Shown here: positions 53,808 through 62,417 of the stretch, one piece after another
Layout: each line of letters opens with the position of its first letter
Numbering within the stretch: the first letter of the stretch is position 1
Source: Planococcus circulans
GTDB taxonomy: Bacteria > Bacillota > Bacilli > Bacillales_A > Planococcaceae
Assembly (NCBI RefSeq): GCF_020023385.1
Contig: NZ_JAIQCL010000001.1
Coordinates: 811,031-875,030 of the forward strand
DNA length: 64,000 bases
Direction: 5' to 3'
The notes under the pieces: generated by a model
What the model saw: only the letters and a program-made list of their open reading frames with translations
The model's database searches: none
What the model was told of the DNA's origin: nothing
Program-made: the position numbers and the translations under genes

Positions 53808-55379
53808 GTGTTAAAGAAAGCCATTTGGGGAGTCGGCATCTTTTTGCTGGCCGCGCTGCTGTTATTTACCGCTTTTATCCTGATGAAAGAAGACTATATG
53901 ATCTACCAAGGCGACGAATTTGATGTGTTCATCGAATTGCCGGCATTATTGACCGTCACTGCTCCTGAGCAAACCGAACGGGCCCTGGAAAACACCCAGG
54001 ACGTCAGCTACCGCGCAGACATCGAATTATTCGGTTTGACCATCGGTTTTATTGAAATAACCGAACGGACTTTGGGCAATGGTTCTAAATTCCTTTTCGA
54101 ACGATTGGAAAATAGCAGCTGGCTGTTCTTCCCTGCTACTGTGACCATGATTGGCCTAGAAGACCACGAATTCACCAGCTGGAATCCGACTGTCGTGGAA
54201 CACGAATACCATGACGTATTCGGCGTCGACGCCACGGTCAATCCGTTCGGTACATTGAAAGGCGCTGAGTTTGAGCTTCTTCAAAGCAATGTCTATCTTT
54301 CAAAGAAAATGCAAGCTTCCTATGAAGACGGCACAAGCAGCCACCTCCGGGAACTTTCCAAGGAAGTGACTAACCTGGAGGTTACAGAAAACTCTATTGT
54401 GAAAGAATTTTGGCTGCGGCCGGTCCATCTTGCCGAATCATGGGCGATGATTTCGGAAAGCCCGCTTTTTTCGTCAACGGAATCGGAAGAGGAATGGATC
54501 GATCATTCCCTGCACAATCAAACCGTCCAATTGAATTGGTTGACGACGGATGGTCCTTTCACGAAATTGCCGTTCTCCATCGAACCCAGCACGAAAATGG
54601 GGTATGGCCGTGCCATCGGCCGTTTTGAAGATGACGAGGCTATGCGCTGGAATGAGAAAGACCCTTCCGCTTTTCACGAAACGATGATTTTGAATTCACG
54701 CGTCAACCTGCTGTATTACCTGGCTGAGTTTGACGGTTCCCGTTGGCCTACCGAATACACCAGCACCTGGCTCAAAAACGCTTATGAAGTGACTGCGCCT
54801 TATGTCGATACCCGTTATAACGAATATGTCGCTTTTTACCTGGATGAAACTGCCCGGCTTTATGATGACGAAATTGAGCAGGATGGGCTGGCTGTGGAAA
54901 CCTATGCTGATTATTTGTTGAGCCAGGTAGAAGAGGAGCAAATCCTTCCAACAGCTAACGGTTATTTGATCGTTGATTATTTTGATGAAGATGACGGTAC
55001 GCCGCTGACCCACGCTTCTTTGAACCATGAGCTGGGCGGGCTGAAGATTTTGCTTCAGGCTTACGGCGATACTGGCGATGCCGAGTATCTGGAGGCAGCT
55101 GAGCAAGTGACTGTGGGCATTGAAGAGTTTAATCAGGAAGAAGGCGGCTGGATCCGGGAAACTGGAGACTTGTGGTACCAGGCGCGCCCTGATGGAACGT
55201 TCAGCGGTGACGATTATCCTCAACTGACGTTGTTGGATCTGCTGGAGACGCAGTTGCTGCTGGAGGAGCTTGGCATGGAACGGAATGTTTATTTTGATGA
55301 AATGATCGAGTCGAAGCTTGGGTATTTGGAGAATGAAAATATTGAGCTGATTGAGAAGGTTACTAGTTTGATGGAATAG
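53808..55379 (+). CDS. Membrane-anchored protein with C5-epimerase-like C-terminal domain
   Basis: 523 residues from a GTG with AAAGGGTGATG upstream, 4 bp after the flippase stop. One N-terminal membrane segment (about 4-26), a middle region (about 30-260) that I do not recognise, and a C-terminal alpha/alpha-barrel-like half (about 280-520). SLNHELGGL, EEGGWIRE and DDYPQLTLLD recall D-glucuronyl C5-epimerase C-terminal domains. If so it would edit uronic acids in the exported polymer, in keeping with the WecC and GalU genes across the cluster; this is a tentative call from motif memory. The protein is predicted to face outward, after the flippase step. Confidence 0.6.
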   Translation: MLKKAIWGVGIFLLAALLLFTAFILMKEDYMIYQGDEFDVFIELPALLTVTAPEQTERALENTQDVSYRADIELFGLTIGFIEITERTLGNGSKFLFERLENSSWLFFPATVTMIGLEDHEFTSWNPTVVEHEYHDVFGVDATVNPFGTLKGAEFELLQSNVYLSKKMQASYEDGTSSHLRELSKEVTNLEVTENSIVKEFWLRPVHLAESWAMISESPLFSSTESEEEWIDHSLHNQTVQLNWLTTDGPFTKLPFSIEPSTKMGYGRAIGRFEDDEAMRWNEKDPSAFHETMILNSRVNLLYYLAEFDGSRWPTEYTSTWLKNAYEVTAPYVDTRYNEYVAFYLDETARLYDDEIEQDGLAVETYADYLLSQVEEEQILPTANGYLIVDYFDEDDGTPLTHASLNHELGGLKILLQAYGDTGDAEYLEAAEQVTVGIEEFNQEEGGWIRETGDLWYQARPDGTFSGDDYPQLTLLDLLETQLLLEELGMERNVYFDEMIESKLGYLENENIELIEKVTSLME

Positions 55380-55389
55380 GTTTTGTGGT

Positions 55390-56168
55390 TTTATAGTAGT
55401 TCTAGAAGTCGCTTCGGACGCTTTGAGAGCGGAGCAGTGGTGAATGATTCTGAGAGTGCTGATGTTTTTTGTGGGTTCTATCAGTCGCTTCGGACGCTTT
55501 GGAGAGGACTCCCGCCATAAGCCGGGCAGCGCTTTGCTTGCCAGTCTTATGGCTCCGTCCCCTCCTGTGACGCGCCGGCGCTGGGTGTTTCTTCATACGA
55601 AGCAACCTACTTTTTGTTTGGTGGTAGGTGGAGTGGGGTTCCGGAAACGCTCGGCAGCGGTGGGGCACGCGCCTTCGCTTGGTGAATGGAATAGATCTGA
55701 ATGATTCTGTGAGTGGTGTTTTTTAGTGGACTCTATCAATCGCTTCGGACGCTTGGGAGAGGACTCCCGCCATAAGCCGGGCATCGCTTCGCTTGCCAGT
55801 CTTATGGCTCCGTCCCCTCCTGTGACGCGCCGGCGCTTGGTTTTTCTTCATACGCAGCAACCTGCTTTTTGTTTGATGGTAGGTGGAGTGAGGTTCTGGA
55901 AACGCTCAGCAGCGGTGGTGCACGCGCCTTCACTTGGTGATTGATGAAAGTTTCCAATGATTCTAGAGTCGCTTCGGACGCTTGGGAGAGGACTCCCGCG
56001 ATAAGCCAGGCTAGCGCTTCGCTTGCCAGTCTTATCGCTCCGTCCCCTCCTGTGACGCGCCGGCGCTGGGTGTTTTTTCATACGCAGCAGCCTACTTTTC
56101 TGGTTGGTGGTAGGTGGAGTGGGGGTCTGGAAACGCTCGGCAGCGGTGGTGCACGCGCCTTCGCTTTG
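55390..56168 (-). repeat. Three tandem N/H repeats, reverse orientation
   Basis: Hairpins at 55501-55565, 55755-55820 and 55985-56050. The middle stems are GCCATAAG/CTTATGGC in the first two and GCGATAAG/CTTATCGC in the third, with outer stem GGAGAGGAC/GTCCCCTCC. Period is about 230-250 bp. N modules (GGTGCACGCGCCTTC) end the second and third units. Confidence 0.88.
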
Positions 56169-56217
56169 TAATCTTGAATTATGAAATGCTTCTATGTAAG
56201 TAAGCAAAGTTATAAGC

Positions 56218-56254
56218 AGAAGGGTTCACGTTTCTACGTGAGCCCTTTTTTTTC
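56218..56254 (+). terminator. Strong terminator 840 bp after the last plus-strand gene
   Basis: AAGGGTTCACG and CGTGAGCCCTT pair around a 6-nt loop, followed by T8. No gene lies between it and the stop at 55379, only N/H repeats. Confidence 0.9.
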
Positions 56255-56264
56255 TTTGTGTAAA

Positions 56265-56415
56265 TTCTTTTCAGTGGCGGTTCGCCTGCGAACCGCTTCC
56301 ATTCGGATGGGTGCACTTTGAGAAATTCGTGAATGCAGATAGAGAATGAGAAGTTCAGGTAGGGGCGTGAAAAGTTTAGGTAGCCGCCTTAACTATTTAG
56401 CTAAGAATCCAACAT
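56265..56415 (-). repeat. A21 element, partial copy
   Basis: The centre hairpin is GCGGTTCGC...GCGAACCGC (56277-56296), a compensated change from GCTGTTCGC/GCGAACAGC elsewhere. The following arm has AGGTAGG, AGGTAGC and AGCTAAG at 56357, 56378 and 56399 (21 bp apart). There is no second arm; the terminator region abuts it. Confidence 0.75.
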
Positions 56416-56649
56416 TTGAAAGTTACTAGGATAGACAGCAGGCAAGCTTCCACCTGCTGCTATGTTCGCTATCTATTATGTACTTAATAGATAGCGAACA
56501 ACAATGGATAGTTCAAAAAAGTGAACATTCTGCTCCCCTCATCCAGGATGCCTACTTTTTTACATGGAAAGCATAAGAATAATATTGCCCACTCTCACCC
56601 CTCTCCTCCTTGTAGAAACCTACTCCAAACACTTCACACTCCCTACTAC

Positions 56650-56795
56650 AAGAAGACGTCTAGAAGAAAACGCGGAAGACGGCGACTCCAGCGGGACAGC
56701 GAAGTGCCGAAATCCACTCGGGCGTTTAGCACGAGTTAGTTCGGCGCAAGCCCGCAGGAAAGCGTCCTTCTGAAGCGATTTCTTCCCCCCTTCTA
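56650..56795 (-). repeat. E element
   Basis: GGAAGACGGCGACTCCAGCG start, a CTCGGGCGTTTAGCACGAG stem, GGCGCAAGCCCGCAGG, and AAGCGATTTCTTCCCCCC end. Reverse orientation relative to copies 1 and 2. The 56420-56650 stretch before it has no gene and no recognised repeat, only a short inverted pair around ATAGATAGCGAAC. Confidence 0.8.
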
Positions 56796-56810
56796 TATCT
56801 AAACAAGCTA

Positions 56811-56849
56811 AAAAAAGACGTTTCGGATAAGCTCCGAAACGTCTTTTGT
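56811..56849 (-). terminator. Terminator of the SLH glucosaminidase gene
   Basis: AAAGACGTTTCGG pairs with CCGAAACGTCTTT around a 6-nt loop, with a T run on the minus strand. Confidence 0.92.
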
Positions 56850-56866
56850 TTTCTTGCTATTCGTTA

Positions 56867-58870
56867 TTAATTGATTTCATCAACCAGATCTGAACGGATC
56901 CATCCGACGCCTTTATTGGTGTCAGTGTCCGGGTTCAAGTCGGAGATGACCTGGTACCAGATGTAGCCGTCGCTTGCTTGTTGAGAGCCTAAGATGACGA
57001 CCGGGTAACCGAAGGCGTTGTTGACGCCAAGTTCCGAGCGTTTGAATTGATACAGCACGGTTGGGCCGTTTGGTGCGTTTCTGACATTGGTGGAAGCGGT
57101 ATTGGTGATTCCCAATTTATGCTGGCCGATGTCTTTTTTGCCTAACTCCAAGTCAGCGCGGAACATGTGCCCGGCTACTTTAGCGCCCCATGTCGGATCT
57201 GATGCATAACTGACATTAAACCCAGTGGTCTTGTTGCCTGGACTTGCGCCATTTGCGTATCCGCCAAGTGGATTCGCATAATTGCGGTTCATGTATTCAC
57301 GGGCGAAAGCATCAATGCTGCCTTCAGGCTGCGAATAGACGGTGCCTTCGTGAGGCGATCCATCAAAGACTCGGATTCCAAAAAGATTATTTTTGGTTTG
57401 TGCATTGGCGCTCATGCCATAAGCACTTTCGTGCATTGCTGCCGCTAACATGAACAGGGCATTGATATTATATTTGTTCTGCATTTCGATGAAGTATTTG
57501 CCTTTGCCGATCAGTTTTGATCTCGTTACAGCATCTTTGTATGTTCCGGATGAGGTGGTCACCCCTTTTAATCTGTTCATGACGAATTGATCCAGTTGAG
57601 CAGCCGTATAATTGGTTTTGGTCCGAACCGATTGATACTGGAAATAAGGGTAATGGACAAACTGGGTGACTCCCGCTTCGTTTGCAAAATGGACGCCATC
57701 TTTACTATAGTATTTCACTCCCGTCGCCATTTCTGACGGTGCTGGCCCGATTGAATGGCTGGCACGGGTTTTGGTGACGTAATTGTATTGATGATGCTCT
57801 AAAGTGCCCCACTGATTTTTCAAGTAATAATCACGGCTCGTGATCAATTCAGAAGGAACAAAATCCACTTCGCTGTGTTTGGCAAAGCCGATTGTTCCGC
57901 CCACTTGTACTTTGACAAATTCCGCATTGGCATCGATATAGCGGAGCTCTCTGCCATGCTCGATGTATGTGGCTTGTTTGGTGAACTGGGAATCATAATA
58001 GATGGTCGTTACTTCTTTTACGCCGCTTCCTGAGACACGATTTCCATAAGCGAGTCCGCTCTTAATCCGGATAATTTCATCCCCTTTAAAGATCGCTTGG
58101 GCAGTCGGAACATTCTTGAATGATTCTGCAGCCAACTGATACTCCTTGTGGCCGTATTGCTGTTTCACCAGTACGCCATTGTCGACATAGCCTAGGTAAT
58201 AGGCTGATCCGTCATTCGGTACATCCGGGAGAATCGGTGGTGCACTGGCTTCTTCATGAGCCAGAAGGAAGCGATAGATGAAAGCTGCTGCCTGTTCACG
58301 GCTGGCGATGTCTTTCGGTCCGTATTTCAATCCGCCTTTGCCATCCGGAATCCCTTCCGTAATGCCGTAGTGGACGATATTGAATACGGCACGAATTCCA
58401 CCAGAAGAAACAAAGTTATCAGCATCCGAAAATTCAATGCGCTCTTCCACTAATTCCATCTCTTGGTACGCCAACACATTTTTCAAGGTTTGGGCCATTT
58501 GCTCACGTGTGATATTGGCAGTCGGACGGAATGTACTTTCTGTAACTCCGACCATTAGTCCGGCACTGTAGGCAGCACCGATTTCATTTGAAAGGCTGGA
58601 GTTTTTTGGTACGTCCTTAAACGGATGGATCCCCGCCGGCAAATTCAATGCACGGTTGATGAATGCAGCGAATTGCTCGCGTGTCACACTGGCTGTCGGT
58701 TTATACGAGCCATCCTTGTAACCCGATAAAATCCCTCTTTCCACCATTTCTTTCATTTCTTTTTCCAACGCGCTGCCGGGTACGATATCGGTCGCCTGGC
58801 TGGTTGATGCAAAACCGAAAATTCCGGAAATTAATAAAATGATAACTGCTAACCGAGTGATTGTCTTCAT
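56867..58870 (-). CDS. SLH-anchored N-acetylglucosaminidase (GH73-like)
   Basis: 667 residues from the ATG at 58870 (AGGGGG 5 bp upstream). Signal peptide (about 1-26), three SLH repeats (about 28-215), a central region of about 200 residues with repeated WG- and Y-rich strands, a glucosaminidase domain (about 430-580; candidate catalytic Glu in AAMHESAYGMSA, plus NNLFGI and YASDPTWG), and a C-terminal SH3-like domain (about 590-667). It should cut the glycan strand of peptidoglycan. It is the first of three SLH-linked wall hydrolases in a row in the same orientation, each with its own terminator. Confidence 0.9.
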   Translation of the reverse strand: MKTITRLAVIILLISGIFGFASTSQATDIVPGSALEKEMKEMVERGILSGYKDGSYKPTASVTREQFAAFINRALNLPAGIHPFKDVPKNSSLSNEIGAAYSAGLMVGVTESTFRPTANITREQMAQTLKNVLAYQEMELVEERIEFSDADNFVSSGGIRAVFNIVHYGITEGIPDGKGGLKYGPKDIASREQAAAFIYRFLLAHEEASAPPILPDVPNDGSAYYLGYVDNGVLVKQQYGHKEYQLAAESFKNVPTAQAIFKGDEIIRIKSGLAYGNRVSGSGVKEVTTIYYDSQFTKQATYIEHGRELRYIDANAEFVKVQVGGTIGFAKHSEVDFVPSELITSRDYYLKNQWGTLEHHQYNYVTKTRASHSIGPAPSEMATGVKYYSKDGVHFANEAGVTQFVHYPYFQYQSVRTKTNYTAAQLDQFVMNRLKGVTTSSGTYKDAVTRSKLIGKGKYFIEMQNKYNINALFMLAAAMHESAYGMSANAQTKNNLFGIRVFDGSPHEGTVYSQPEGSIDAFAREYMNRNYANPLGGYANGASPGNKTTGFNVSYASDPTWGAKVAGHMFRADLELGKKDIGQHKLGITNTASTNVRNAPNGPTVLYQFKRSELGVNNAFGYPVVILGSQQASDGYIWYQVISDLNPDTDTNKGVGWIRSDLVDEIN

Positions 58871-59114
58871 GTGGGCCCCCTGTAAGTTCTGATTGATTGG
58901 CTTGTGCAATATAGGTATTCTTTCTTCTCTTTATCAGCCTAAAAGTTCATTAGTTACCAATAAAATACTCTTTTATAAACAGTTTATAGTAAAAATATGT
59001 TTTAAAGAAGGTAAATATGGGAATACTTTAAAATACGCTCCTTGTGCCTAATTCTTTGTAACCGCATTTAAAAATAGACTTTCAAACCATAACTTTATAC
59101 CTACGTATTGCATC

Positions 59115-59150
59115 AAAAAAGGACCTCCCATATGATACCGGAAGGCCCTG
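59115..59150 (-). terminator. Terminator of the SLH NlpC/P60 gene
   Basis: GGGCCTTCC and GGGAGGTCC pair with G-T wobbles around a 10-nt loop, followed by T6 on the minus strand. The 58871-59114 stretch otherwise holds only the AT-rich upstream region of the glucosaminidase gene. Confidence 0.75.
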
Positions 59151-59163
59151 TTCTTCTTGATAT

Positions 59164-60210
59164 TTATTTAACCATCATTGAACTGTATAAAGCTGCTGCA
59201 AATTCTGAACGATTTGCATTTTTCGTTTCGTAATATCTTGATGTTTGGAAGACTGTTGTCTGATCAATCGCCTTTAACGTAACGATGTGTTTGTGCGCCC
59301 AGAATGTTGATGGAATATCCAGGTATTTAACAGATGAAGTTTTAGCTTGCGCTTGAGTCGACTCAGACATTTTAAATGCCCGCTCGAGAATGACAGCTAA
59401 TTGTGTTTTTGTTAAAGTATCGTCTACTCCGTATGCACCGTTTGTGTATCCGAGAATAATACCGGATTCATTCATCGCCGCTATGTCTTTAGCGAATCGA
59501 TGTGATGTGGATACATCACTGAAGTTGACAGCACCTGATGGTTGCAGCTCCAGTACGCGGTTGACCATTGCAGCCGCTTGTCCGCGAGTGATGGATTCGT
59601 TTGGACGGAAATCCTGTTTTTCGAAACCGTTGATGATTCCTGAAACATTCAACGATTTAATCGCTTCATATGCTGGATGTGATGAAGCCACATCTACGAA
59701 GTTGCCATTTGTGACCGGAGGCAGTGAGGCTTGAATTGGTGCAGTAACACTTTTAACTCCACTTAACCGTTTAGCTCCTGCGTATTTCGGGCCCCAGTAA
59801 GGATTGGTGTTGATGTTTGAAATTGCCACACCTTTACTTTCCGCTGAGATCACATCGCCATCCCCCAAGTAAATTCCTGTATGGGAAATTCCTGGCTTAT
59901 ATGTATCGGCAAAGAATACTAAATCACCTTTTTGAAGATTGCTTTTCGAAACGCTGGTCCCGACATTAAATTGTTCGGCTGACGTTCTTGGCAATGAAAT
60001 ATCGAAGTTCTTGAATACGTGTAGGATGTAGCCTGAACAATCAAATCCTGCTGTAGTGGTTCCACCAAATTTGTAAGGTGTGCCTTTAAATTTAAGAGCA
60101 TAACTGGCAATGTCGTCTGGTGCTGCTGCCTTAGTTTCAGTGGCTGTAAAAGGACTGATTACTGAGAATAATAGTACCATCATCATTATGAGCAATATGC
60201 GATTCTTCAA
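59164..60210 (-). CDS. SLH-anchored NlpC/P60 endopeptidase
   Basis: 348 residues from a TTG with AAGAGGTGA upstream. Signal peptide (about 1-28), NlpC/P60 domain (about 32-150) with the catalytic Cys in TAGFDCSGYI and His in GISHTGIYLG, then three SLH repeats (about 172-348; the last is less regular). Domain order is reversed relative to the other two SLH hydrolases here (catalytic first, SLH last). The catalytic part is similar to the NlpC protein at 22107, which has an SH3b domain instead. It should cleave stem peptides at the wall surface. Confidence 0.92.
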   Translation of the reverse strand: MKNRILLIMMMVLLFSVISPFTATETKAAAPDDIASYALKFKGTPYKFGGTTTAGFDCSGYILHVFKNFDISLPRTSAEQFNVGTSVSKSNLQKGDLVFFADTYKPGISHTGIYLGDGDVISAESKGVAISNINTNPYWGPKYAGAKRLSGVKSVTAPIQASLPPVTNGNFVDVASSHPAYEAIKSLNVSGIINGFEKQDFRPNESITRGQAAAMVNRVLELQPSGAVNFSDVSTSHRFAKDIAAMNESGIILGYTNGAYGVDDTLTKTQLAVILERAFKMSESTQAQAKTSSVKYLDIPSTFWAHKHIVTLKAIDQTTVFQTSRYYETKNANRSEFAAALYSSMMVK

Positions 60211-60483
60211 TTTGTCACCTCTTATTGTTTTTTGGACCCAAAATGCTGATCAGGCACTGAATCATGTTTTTTTGTATTCTTAATCTATTTTTGATTTTAG
60301 CAGACAATTCTAACAGTTATTGTTACATTTGCATTACATTTATGTAACAAGTTTCATTTTTTTGTTTATTTATACCAATAAGAGGATATATAAGGTCTTT
60401 TAGAACCCCGTCTTACTAATCATTTTGCAGTAAATTTTTTGAAGTAAATTTATCGAGTTTAGGTTTTATTTTGCTTTGAAAAC
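60211..60483. other. AT-rich intergenic region upstream of the NlpC/P60 gene
   Basis: Contains the promoter region of the SLH NlpC gene; I could not place a convincing promoter. There are no repeats. Confidence 0.4.
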
Positions 60484-60521
60484 AAAAACTCCACCGCGCC
60501 ACATTGGGCAGTGGAGTTTTT
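60484..60521 (-). terminator. Terminator of the SLH amidase gene
   Basis: On the minus strand AAAACTCCAC and GTGGAGTTTT pair around a GC-rich loop, with a T run. Confidence 0.9.
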
Positions 60522-60560
60522 GGCAAGGAAAGATCGAGCTGCACGGATGGATCTGGACGA

Positions 60561-62024
60561 TTAATGCAGTCGTTTACTTGGTGAAGAATCAGCTACGCTG
60601 TAATACTGGCCCAAATCAGTGCGGCCATGGTAATGATAGTAGAAGTCAAGGCTTGCCAGGTAAAGGGCTCTTCCCATATTCTTGCGATGCGCATCAGAAC
60701 GGATGTACTTAATATCGACATCGCTGTCGATAAAGCCCATTTCAATAAGCGTTGCAGGTACAGTGTTTTGGCGAAGAACTGCCAGGTTTCCTTGTTTCAC
60801 TCCACGATTAACAAGTGGCCAAGCTTCCTGCATACGTGCTTGCATATAGATGGACAACACTTTTGATTGAGTTACATAAGGATTGGTCGCAGAAGTTGAA
60901 CCATAATAGAATGACTCTTGGCCATTGGCCGATTTGTTGAACGCATTGGTATGAACACTGACAAATATGTCACCACCATATTTTTTCGCAAATTCCGCAC
61001 GTTGCGTCAAGCTTGGATAAGTGTCTCCAGTACGCGTCATTACGACTTGAATCGGCGTCTTATCAAAATAAGACTTCATGTGATTACTGACATTTAAAGC
61101 GACATTTTTTTCAAGGAACCCAAAACCACTGGCTCCTGGATCTGTTCCGCCATGTCCTGGATCAATGATGATTGTAAGATCTTTTCCGGCAGCTGGAGGT
61201 GGAGCTGGCAGTACTGCCGCCGGTTTTGCAGATTTCAAATAGGATTTATCGACATAGCCGATCAAGTTTCCGGCTTTAATGTATGCCCAGTTGCCCGTGT
61301 AGCTTGCAACACTGACCATTTGGCCGTGGCTAAGCTTGCCGATGACGTTAGAAGGCGAATTGACGACTTGCGGTTTTGAGCGGATGTTCAATGTACTTGA
61401 ACCTACGCTTACATATTGCGTTGTTTTAAAGATGGATGTATCTCCGGTTTTGACACGAAAATCAGCATTGATGGTTCTAGCCAGGAATACGGCGAAATCA
61501 GAACGGATAATCGTTACATTGCCTCCGAAGCTTCCATCAGCCATCCCTTGTGCAATGCCTTTATCCATCAGAATTTTAGCAGAGTCTGAAGAATTCGTAC
61601 CCCCTAAGTTATAAGCACGGTTGATCAAAATGGCCATTTCGCCACGATCTAGTTTTGCGTTAGGACGGAACGTACCGTCTCCATATCCGCTGATGACTTT
61701 CTTATTGACAAGTTCTACTATATAGCCTGAAGCCATATTTCCAGCTGCAACATCTTTGAAGCTAGTTGCGCGTTTTTCGCCATTCAACCCCAATGATCTG
61801 CCCAGCATGGCAGCAGCTTCTCCTCTTGTCACTTCTCTATCAGGAACAAACTGGGTGGACGTAACCCCATTGATGATGTTCTTGTTCACTAGATAAGCAA
61901 TTTCCGCTGCGGCTCGGTGACTGGCACCGACATCCTTAAAACTGGTATTTGCATTCACATGGCTCATAGGAACTATCACTGAAGAAATCAATGCTATACA
62001 TAGTAATATTATCCACTTTTTCAA
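60561..62024 (-). CDS. SLH-anchored N-acetylmuramoyl-L-alanine amidase (Amidase_3)
   Basis: 487 residues from a TTG with GGGGG about 9 bp upstream. Signal peptide (about 1-25), three SLH repeats (about 27-195), an SH3b domain (about 208-270) and a zinc amidase domain (about 290-470). The domain shows IIIDPGHGGTDPG (His), FLEKNVAL (Glu), SVHTNAF (His) and TLIEMGFID (catalytic Glu). It cuts the bond between MurNAc and the stem peptide. Together with its two neighbours it covers glycan, amide and peptide bonds. Confidence 0.93.
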   Translation of the reverse strand: MKKWIILLCIALISSVIVPMSHVNANTSFKDVGASHRAAAEIAYLVNKNIINGVTSTQFVPDREVTRGEAAAMLGRSLGLNGEKRATSFKDVAAGNMASGYIVELVNKKVISGYGDGTFRPNAKLDRGEMAILINRAYNLGGTNSSDSAKILMDKGIAQGMADGSFGGNVTIIRSDFAVFLARTINADFRVKTGDTSIFKTTQYVSVGSSTLNIRSKPQVVNSPSNVIGKLSHGQMVSVASYTGNWAYIKAGNLIGYVDKSYLKSAKPAAVLPAPPPAAGKDLTIIIDPGHGGTDPGASGFGFLEKNVALNVSNHMKSYFDKTPIQVVMTRTGDTYPSLTQRAEFAKKYGGDIFVSVHTNAFNKSANGQESFYYGSTSATNPYVTQSKVLSIYMQARMQEAWPLVNRGVKQGNLAVLRQNTVPATLIEMGFIDSDVDIKYIRSDAHRKNMGRALYLASLDFYYHYHGRTDLGQYYSVADSSPSKRLH

Positions 62025-62357
62025 ACTTATTTGCCCCCTAAATATTATTGTTAATCCATACTTTAAACCATACCTTCAGTAAATTCTATGTAACTTTTAA
62101 CCTATTTGTGATTATTTGGAATCAGATTTTTCTATAGTAATGAGTCTAAAGTCTTCCGTTTTTTCTTCACTATACGTTAGTGTTTTGGATTTTGTTAATA
62201 TTTTTTCATGGATTTTTTCTTTACAAATTAATGTAAAAACTAGGTATTTCGCTTATATTTTAAGGAAAACCGCCCCCTGCTAAACACCCCATCTGTGCAG
62301 CAATAAGCGCATGTTCTATAAGATCTCAAGATTTCTTTCTCCACATAAAGACCCACG
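62025..62357. other. AT-rich intergenic region upstream of the amidase gene
   Basis: About 330 bp without a gene. It has T tracts and several TATA-like motifs on the minus strand. No P, N/H, A21 or E repeats occur in this part of the window. Confidence 0.45.
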
Positions 62358-62398
62358 CAAAAAAGCTCCGCCCCCAAAAGAGGGCGGAGCTTTTTTTA
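62358..62398 (-). terminator. Terminator of the second 5'-nucleotidase gene
   Basis: AAAAAGCTCCGCCC pairs with GGGCGGAGCTTTTT around a short loop, with A-rich and T-rich flanks on both strands. Confidence 0.92.
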
Positions 62399-62417
62399 AA
62401 TTTATGAAGCTGTGAAG

